A DNA stretch of 64,000 nucleotides from Avena insularis (Eukaryota > Streptophyta > Magnoliopsida > Poales > Poaceae), in assembly GCA_023614405.1 (NCBI GenBank), contig CM042685.1, positions 310,001 to 374,000 of the forward strand, given 5' to 3'. Below are positions 58,209-64,000 of the stretch, piece after piece; positions within the stretch are counted from its first letter, which is position 1, and every line of letters starts with the position of its first letter. Both the position numbers and the translations under genes were made by a program. The notes beneath the pieces were generated by a model that ran no database searches, was not told the DNA's origin, and saw nothing but the letters and a program-made list of their open reading frames with translations.

Positions 58209-58852
58209 TGTTGTGGTGGTGGCACGGCAGATTACAAGTGCTCCTTGAGCTGTATGAACTAGTGTTCTATGCACTAGTTCCCTACTTGGTCCACCCCCCT
58301 TCTACTACTGCTATCTCTCCCCTTTTATAGGCAGCACTAGCTAGCTTATACCGCTTTGGGTTCTAGGGTTTACTATTTGGATCTTGGTCCCTACAGTGTG
58401 GGCCGGGTCATGGGATTTCCCTAAGACCAATGGCCCAGTCCACAAATCTTGACAGCTAACGGTCTTCTGGTACGTCGCCTTCTGTTCCTTTTGAGGTCAT
58501 GCAGTAACTTTGTACGACAGCCCTTGCTTTGGGCGTCACCCGACTCCTTTTATGTCACCCGGCGTCGCCCTTCTCTTTTGACCACGCTTTACCATGGTCC
58601 CTCCAGAACCTTACTCGGAAAGGTGCCATGCGTCCTATCTGACTCGGCCATTCCTCTGAGGACTCGGCTCGTTGGTTCCTGCAAGATTAACAACTTTGTC
58701 TTATGCGGGCCGACATAGTTCTTATGTCGGCCACACACGATTCTCTCCTTCCCGGCCGTACTTACTCGGTCGGGCTCTTTCCTTACTCGGAGTAAGACAA
58801 GTCGTACTAAGTTTCACCCCTTGTGACCCTACCGGGGGTTATCCCCCCGACA
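58209..58852 (-). repeat. Gypsy 5' LTR (644 bp)
   Basis: On the minus strand it begins TGTCGGGGGGATAACCCC and ends CACCACAACA. The duplicated CTCAC follows at 58853-58857. CCTATAAAAGGGGAG (minus strand, about 58332-58318) is the likely TATA box. Confidence 0.92.
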
Positions 58853-58857
58853 CTCAC

Positions 58858-59057
58858 TCCATTAGACCACCAACTAATTACAAGCACAACTCTACGACAT
58901 GCAAAATCAAAACTATGAGTATGAGGACAAGTTTAAATGCATAAGTTCTGCTGCTAGTTTCAGGATATTTGAAACCAAGACATCGTTTGTGGACGGGGAG
59001 CCTTTACCTTGGAAGTCTGACGATGACAAGGGAACACCACCACCATCGAGGGAGTGA
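58858..59057 (+). pseudogene. Coiled-coil accessory ORF of copy B, 3' part
   Basis: Joined in frame to 45641-45941 through one copy of CTCAC, this part reads H-stop-TTN-stop-LQAQLYDMQNQNYEYEDKFK, then CISSAASFRIFETKTSFVDG and GTPPPSRE, ending TGA at 59057. Two in-frame stops (TAG, TAA) at its start would be C-to-T changes of CAG and CAA. The ending matches the copy A ORF. Confidence 0.8.
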
Positions 59058-59611
59058 TTCATCATCAGGTTTTGGCATCCCCTTGGTTTGTTCCAAGCTT
59101 GGGGGAGTGCCGTAGTATCACATCATTACCTTTCATCTTTTTACCTTTTTATTAGAGTCATATCTTGAATAGAGAAGTTATCATATAGGATGGTTTGCAT
59201 TGTGGAAGTATCTCTCCTCTAGTTGGTTATCTATGTATCCCTTGGTGTGAGTGCCTTTATGGAATATTAATGAGAAGTTTCATCTTTTACTTTTTGCACA
59301 TCTTATTTTAGTCTGCAATCTCTATTATATGATTGATCTTGTTGATTAGTATTGGTATCACTTTGCGAGAATCAAGTAAATCTAAATTGGTTTTGGCAAA
59401 CCGAGCTCTGGTCAGTAGTAACACTTTTTGAGGTTTGAAAGGAAAAGAGAAAAGCAATTAGAGGTATTTTTTATTATTTTCCTTCTTTCTTGAATGACTC
59501 ATAAGCTTAGTATTCTTTAGTTAAGATCTTTTGTGTTTTCAAGAAAGATTGCATGTTTGACTTTATCACTTGTATGTTTGATTATTTCCTTCAACTCTTT
59601 TGCTTGCTACC
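59058..59611 (+). other. 3' non-coding part of copy B
   Basis: It aligns with 42804-43360 of copy A, including CCAAGCTTGGGGGAGTG. It ends at TTGCTTGCTACC, where the LTR of copy C begins. There is no gene. Confidence 0.75.
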
Positions 59612-61093
59612 TGATACGCCCAATTCCATATCATAATTTACCTCTATTCATTGATATTTGTCTCATTATGAGGTATTACTTATGGATTTTCATCTGTTTA
59701 TGCATGTTGGATGATTCTTGGAGGATGGACTGCCGGAGTCTGGATTCTGATGGAAAACAAGGCATTTCAGTGCAATTTCGCGAAGATCAGAAAAATACTA
59801 GAAAAATATGGAAACATATTATTTTACCTGAGGACGAAGGAAGCCAGAAGGAGGAGCGAAGGGGGGCTGCAGGGGGCCCAAACCCCCTAGGCGCGGGCCC
59901 ACCTGAGGCCGTGCCTGGGGTGGGTTTGGCCCACCTGCTCGGCCTCCGACTCTCCCCGTTCGCCTATAACTTCCCCTCGGAACCCTAATACAGATTTTCG
60001 ATGCCTCTGGGGGCGGAAAACACCGAGAGAGAAAGATCTCTCCGGCTGACAGATTTCTGCCGGGGGAATTCCTTCCCGGAGAGGGGAGACCGTCTCCATC
60101 AACACCATCATCAAGCTAGGCTTCATCAGGATCATCATCATCATCATCCACACCATCATATCCACCAGCACCATCATCACCACTCCGTCCCGCTGTAACA
60201 ATTGTGTTGGATATTGCTTAGTTCATTAGGGGAAACTTTCCCAGTGTTAATTACTATTGTAGTTGATGCTTGTGAGTGTAACCATTGGATTATTGTTTAT
60301 GTTCAGATTGTTATCTATTACCATATCATCTTTGATCTTGATCCATATGATGTCTTGTGAGTAGTTCGTTGTGTTCTTGAGGACATGGGAGAAGCCATGT
60401 TGTTAGTAGTGAAGCTGTGATGAGTTATTATTCAATGGTTTAGTACTTAAGTTGTGGTGCTATTCTTCTAGTGGTGTCATGTGAACGTCGACTACATGAC
60501 ACTTAACCATTTATGGGCCTAGGGGGATGCATTGTGTATTTGGCTACTAATCGCAGGGTTGCCGGAGTGACAGAAACCTGAACCCCCGTTAGAACACCTT
60601 TGCTCAAGGGAGTGTAGGATCTCAGAGTTTAAGGCTGTGGTTAGATTTATATCTTAATTACTTTCCTGTAGTTACGGATGTTTGCAGGGGGTTTAATCAC
60701 AAGTATGTATTAGTCCTAGGAAGGGTGGTATGTTAGCACAGGTTCACCCACACAACACTTATGAACACCAAAGAAGAGTACTCAGCTATTTGCAGTGAAA
60801 GCAGTTGACGTAATTCCCATGTGTCCTCGAGAGCGTTTGGTCCTTATAAGTATTTCCACCGGCTTGTCCTTTTCTAAGAAAGGATTGGGCCACTTGCTCC
60901 GTTTGTTCGTTACGTCCGTTACTTGCTCCTTGTTTCGTTGCTTTGTCAGAAGACCACCAAAAATCCGTTTGCTAAGTATTCACAGGGATTTCCTGCTCCA
61001 TACCACTGTTCAGCACCTTCTGTTCCTCGTTGGGATCGACACTCCTATTTATCGAAAGTACTACGATTCACCCCCTATACTTGTGGGTTATCA
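59612..61093 (+). repeat. 5' LTR of copy C (1482 bp)
   Basis: It begins TGATACGCCCAATTCC and ends GTGGGTTATCA, aligning throughout with the copy A LTR. GCCTATAACTTCCCC (about 59962) replaces the TATATC box of copy A. Confidence 0.88.
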
Positions 61094-61104
61094 AGACTAT
61101 TTTC

Positions 61105-61122
61105 TGGCGCCGTTGCCGGGGA
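61105..61122 (+). other. Primer binding site, copy C
   Basis: TGGCGCCGTTGCCGGGGA is identical to the copy A site, 11 bp after the LTR. Confidence 0.9.
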
Positions 61123-61209
61123 TTGAAGCGCTATTGAAGAGTGGAACTGGTGAAGGAATCTTTTACTATGAGTATTGCTTTTATTACTGCTTGTTACTTT
61201 GTTTCCAAT

Positions 61210-63108
61210 ATGAATAACCCACTTGGTTTTCTGTTTGGGAAAACTACTACCACTTCTATGGTAGTAGATGATCCACCACCTGTTGAGATAGATCCTTTTA
61301 AGATACCTACGAGTATTGTTAATCGTGTCATGGATAATTATTATTTTGGGGATGGAACTGTCCATTCTGGTGATCACTTTCTTTATATCCATGAATTATG
61401 CGGGTTGTTTAAGTGTGCAGGTATCACAACTGAACAGGTGAAGAAGTTACTCTCCATATCCTTGAAAGGGAGAGCTGAGGCATGGTATAAGATGGTAAAG
61501 AATGGACAATCCATGAAATGGGAGGAGATGACATCTCTCTTTTACTCTAAATCTTATCCTCTCAGTGAAATCCATCAGGATAGAAGTCTTATTTATAACT
61601 TTTGGCCTCTTGATGGAGAGAGTACAACTCAATCTTGGGGGAGATTGAAGTTACTAATGCTTAAATGTCCTATTCATGAACTCCCTAACAATATTATTCT
61701 CAATAACTTTTATGCTAGGCTGTCTCTTCATGATAAAGATTTACTAGATGCTTCTTGTGCTGGATCATTCACAAGTATGAAGGAAGAAGCTAAATGGGAT
61801 CTCTTAGACCGTATTCAAGATAATACCGAGGCTTGGGAAAATGACAAAGGAAGAAAGTCAGGTATAAACTATGATTATGAGTGCATTAAATCTTTTATGG
61901 GAACTGATAGCTTCCATGATATTCGCAATAAATTTGGTCTTGATTCCCAAAGTATTGCTAGCTATTTTAAGGCCTTTGCCTCTTACATTGAAATTCCCAA
62001 GAAGAAGTGGAATAAGTACCATGCTCCTTATAAATATGTTGTTAATCATGTTCCTGTTAGAAGTACCCAAGTTTGTATTACTAATCATATTGTGCATGAG
62101 CCTCATGTTGAGAAAATGCCTTTCCCAACTAAGGTAAAGGAGTATTCTATGATTATTAATGCAAATAGTAAAGGTACAATGAAAACTATGGAGCCTTGTA
62201 AGCATTTGAGTGATGAACCTGTGGTAGCTATTGTGAAAGATCTTGTCACTAGAAATATGGAATATGAGCACATTGTATTCTATGAAGACGCTTCTAATAT
62301 TATCTCTCATCCTAGTAAGACTAGAAAAGCTAGTGTTCCTGTGCTTTCTGTTAAAATTGGTGTTCATTGCTACTATGGTTTATGTGATATTGGTGCTAGT
62401 TCTAGTGCTATTCCTTATGAGCTTTACATGGAAATTATGCATGAGATTGGTCCTTGTGAGCTTGAGGACATTGATCTGGTTATTCAGCTTTCTAATAAGG
62501 AAACTATTTGCCCCATTGACATTGTAAGAGATGTGGAGGTTCTAGTGCTTAATTCAGCAGCTAGCAAAACTTGTCCTATCATCTTTGGTAGACCTTTCTT
62601 GAACACTTGTGGAGCTATTATTGATTGTAAGAGGGAAAAAGTTTTAACTAAGTTTGATGGAAATTCTTATTAGTTTAACTTTTCCAAATTTGCTAAAGCT
62701 CCTTGTGAAAATAGCTTGCCTAATAAAGATTTTAGGATGGAACAACTTGCTTCTATATATCTAGTCTATGACCTTGGACCTCTTTTTGATGACTGTAAGT
62801 ATGCTTATTCTGATGATAAAGTTGTTTCCAGTGACAGTTATATTGTCAACTTTATTCAAAGTTCTACTCAAAGTTATTTTGAGAGAGGGAAACATGGTTT
62901 TACGCATCTCAATGATGTTAAGTTTCCCCGTTTTATGTTGAAGGCTTTAAAGTTGTATTTGTTTTGTCTTCCTCTGCTTGTGGATTTTTGTTTCAACAAT
63001 TCATTTTCTCATGATACCTACATGCATAGGAAGTGGGTTAGACTCAAGTGTGTTGGTTATTTGCTCCTTGATGCTCTCTTTCACTTCAAATATATATGTC
63101 CTATGTGA
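61210..63108 (+). pseudogene. gag-protease-X polyprotein, copy C, one early stop
   Basis: ATG 61210 (MNNPLGFLFGKTTTT) opens 487 codons to a TAG at 62671-62673, after which the same frame is open to TGA 63108. Gag occupies about residues 1-230 (HELCGLFKCAGITTEQVKKL, RLKLLMLKCPIHELPNNIIL). The protease core LCDIGASSSAIPYELY is at about residues 393-408. A short in-frame loss after EVEVL-like sequence removes the GKTKYPADF segment found in other copies. Module X follows (FERGKHGFTHLNDVKFPRFM, HRKWVRLKCVGYLLLDALFH). With a single stop over 633 codons this is the best preserved of the three and shows the native gene plan: gag, protease and X in one frame, no polymerase. Confidence 0.88.
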
Positions 63109-64000
63109 GCATCTTTGAAAGTTTCAAGCCTAACTTAAAGGCATTAAAGAAAAGTACTTGTTGGGAGATAACCCAAGTGTTTTGTCAAGTCTTGGAAGTT
63201 ATTACCTCTGTAATAACCGCTCCTTATCCTTTTTGTTTTGGTTTTTGTGTCAAGTTCAACTACTTTTGTGAAATAGAGGAGTTGTGAAAAGTGGCTGTCC
63301 TGGGACAGAATTTTGTGTTGTATTGTAAAAATTCGTGAGGGATCTCAGTACTTCGGATTGAGCTGCATTTTTCTGAGGTTGTTCTCTAGGTTTTTACCAA
63401 ACTTTCATTAGTTCTGCACTTTTGGATTTGAGCAACAAAAGGTCTTAAAAAATCAATATTTACCTGCTGGTCTGTTTTGACAGATTTCTGCCATCATTTG
63501 CATTTGCCTCTTATAGAAGCTTTTGTGTTGATGGGTTTTCAGTTGAAGTGTGTACCAAAGGTTTATTGTTTTTGCTTATAATAATGTTGTCATTGAGTTT
63601 GTGCAAATGTTTTTTATGAAGGAAGTTCTTAGGAGAAAGAGGAAAGGAATCTGCAGAGTTCTCCTTTGAATAGGTAAAAGTGGTGAAAACAAAAGGTTCG
63701 TGAAACCCTAATCTTTTTATATTTTTGATGTTTTTAATACATAAGGGAAGTTACGGGATGAAACTGAAGAGGAAACGGAGACCGGGGTGGACAAACCCAC
63801 CCTAGGGGTGGGCCCAGCCTGGCCGCGCCTGGAGAGGGTTTGCCACCCTCGAACTCCGTCTCCGCTTTGTTTCCATGTCAAAACCTTCCTTATGCCTTGA
63901 AACTTCGTAATATATAACCCCCCCCGGATCCCCCGAGGTTCGTGCATCATGTTCTCGTCGTATTTTCGTTTCGATCTGTTTCTGTCAGGAAATCTTCTCA
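63109..64000 (+). other. Intergenic region of copy C, up to the window edge
   Basis: It is homologous to 41457-42395, including the GC-rich module at about 63776-63850 (CCCACCCTAGGGGTGGGCCC, CTGGCCGCGCCTGG). The window ends just before the expected accessory ORF start. There is no gene. Confidence 0.6.

Larger units (their letters stand above)
45942..58852 (-). mobile_element. Gypsy element with gag-protease only, minus orientation
   Basis: CTCAC flanks it at 45937-45941 and 58853-58857, a perfect 5-bp duplication. The 5' LTR is 58209-58852. The 3' LTR begins at 45942 and is itself split by a copia element (45974-54143). Without the copia the element is about 4.7 kb. It has a primer site, a leader ORF and gag-protease, but no reverse transcriptase or integrase. 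Sequence between 54860 and 55168 joins the protease end to an LTR that has lost about its first 32 bp, indicating a deletion there. Confidence 0.93.
59612..64000 (+). mobile_element. Pol-less Athila-derived element, copy C, right-truncated by window
   Basis: LTR (59612-61093), primer site (61105-61122), gag-protease-X gene and intergenic region are present, and the copy leaves the window before its accessory ORF. Its LTR interrupts copy B at a point that is continuous in copy A (CTACC/CAGCC), so it is an insertion and not the 3' LTR of copy B. The expected duplicate of CTACC would lie beyond the window. Confidence 0.8.

Noticed and set aside
57665..58330. 221-codon plus-strand open frame over the gypsy leader
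   Set aside because: The third-position G/C pattern and in-frame join to gag support the minus strand; the plus frame is its mirror.
59612..61093. This LTR as the 3' LTR of copy A/B
   Set aside because: It is followed by a primer site and gag, is not preceded by a polypurine tract, and interrupts sequence that is continuous in copy A; it is the 5' LTR of copy C.
1..64000. tRNA, rRNA and intact host genes
   Set aside because: Searched by eye for cloverleaf-like and rRNA motifs and for multi-exon genes; nothing that I can support. A tRNAscan or protein-homology run could change this.

Overview
The window is plant DNA, almost certainly from a grass and probably a pooid. It is built nearly entirely of transposable elements. 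The evidence is the set of families: two ~13 kb CACTA (En/Spm) transposons with TNP2-like and Transposase_24/ULP1-type genes, Athila-like Ty3/gypsy elements whose LTRs begin TGATACG, a copia LTR resembling the Triticeae Angela/BARE/WIS group, a Stowaway MITE, and GC3-rich gene scraps. I cannot name the species. I see no intact host gene, tRNA, rRNA or CRISPR array.

Left part (1-5546): a truncated autonomous Athila-type gag-protease-reverse transcriptase with damaged active sites (1-1876), gene-poor sequence, a decayed gypsy integrase split by a 178-bp hAT MITE with a perfect 8-bp target duplication, and a 212-bp tandem array rich in GTTAAC.

Centre (5547-32661): two complete-length CACTA elements of one superfamily lie head to head, element 1 on the minus strand (5547-18203) and element 2 on the plus strand (19603-32661, 3-bp duplication GAA). 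Both have the same plan: palindromic subterminal repeats, TNP2 transposase gene, an antisense TATA-led array of short hairpins, more palindromes, a tandem-repeat zone, then ORF2, which encodes Transposase_24 plus DUF8039 plus a ULP1-type cysteine protease. Element 1 also carries a small unrecognised gene whose promoter holds an array of E2F-like TTCCCGCC sites; element 2 keeps only its 3' flank. All CACTA reading frames are broken, but the ULP1 catalytic residues survive in both. The elements look formerly autonomous and now defective.

32662-37921: low-complexity spacer with a 611-bp tandem duplication, a GC-rich unassigned stretch, and a host-like GC-rich gene fragment cut by an LTR.

Right part (37922-64000): a nest of LTR elements. 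Three copies (A, B, C) belong to a pol-less Athila derivative in which reverse transcriptase and integrase are replaced by a conserved ~110-residue C-terminal module (called X here), followed by a separate coiled-coil ORF. Copy B's coiled-coil ORF is split by a minus-strand gypsy element (duplication CTCAC), whose LTR is in turn split by a copia element (duplication ATGGG). The copia LTRs differ by only about 2 percent by eye while its coding region is wrecked, so it was probably mobilised in trans. Copy C is inserted at the end of copy B and runs off the right edge.

Best candidates for something undescribed: the conserved antisense hairpin cluster of the CACTA pair, the E2F-controlled accessory gene, the swap of subterminal repeat types within element 1, and the gag-protease-X retroelement family.
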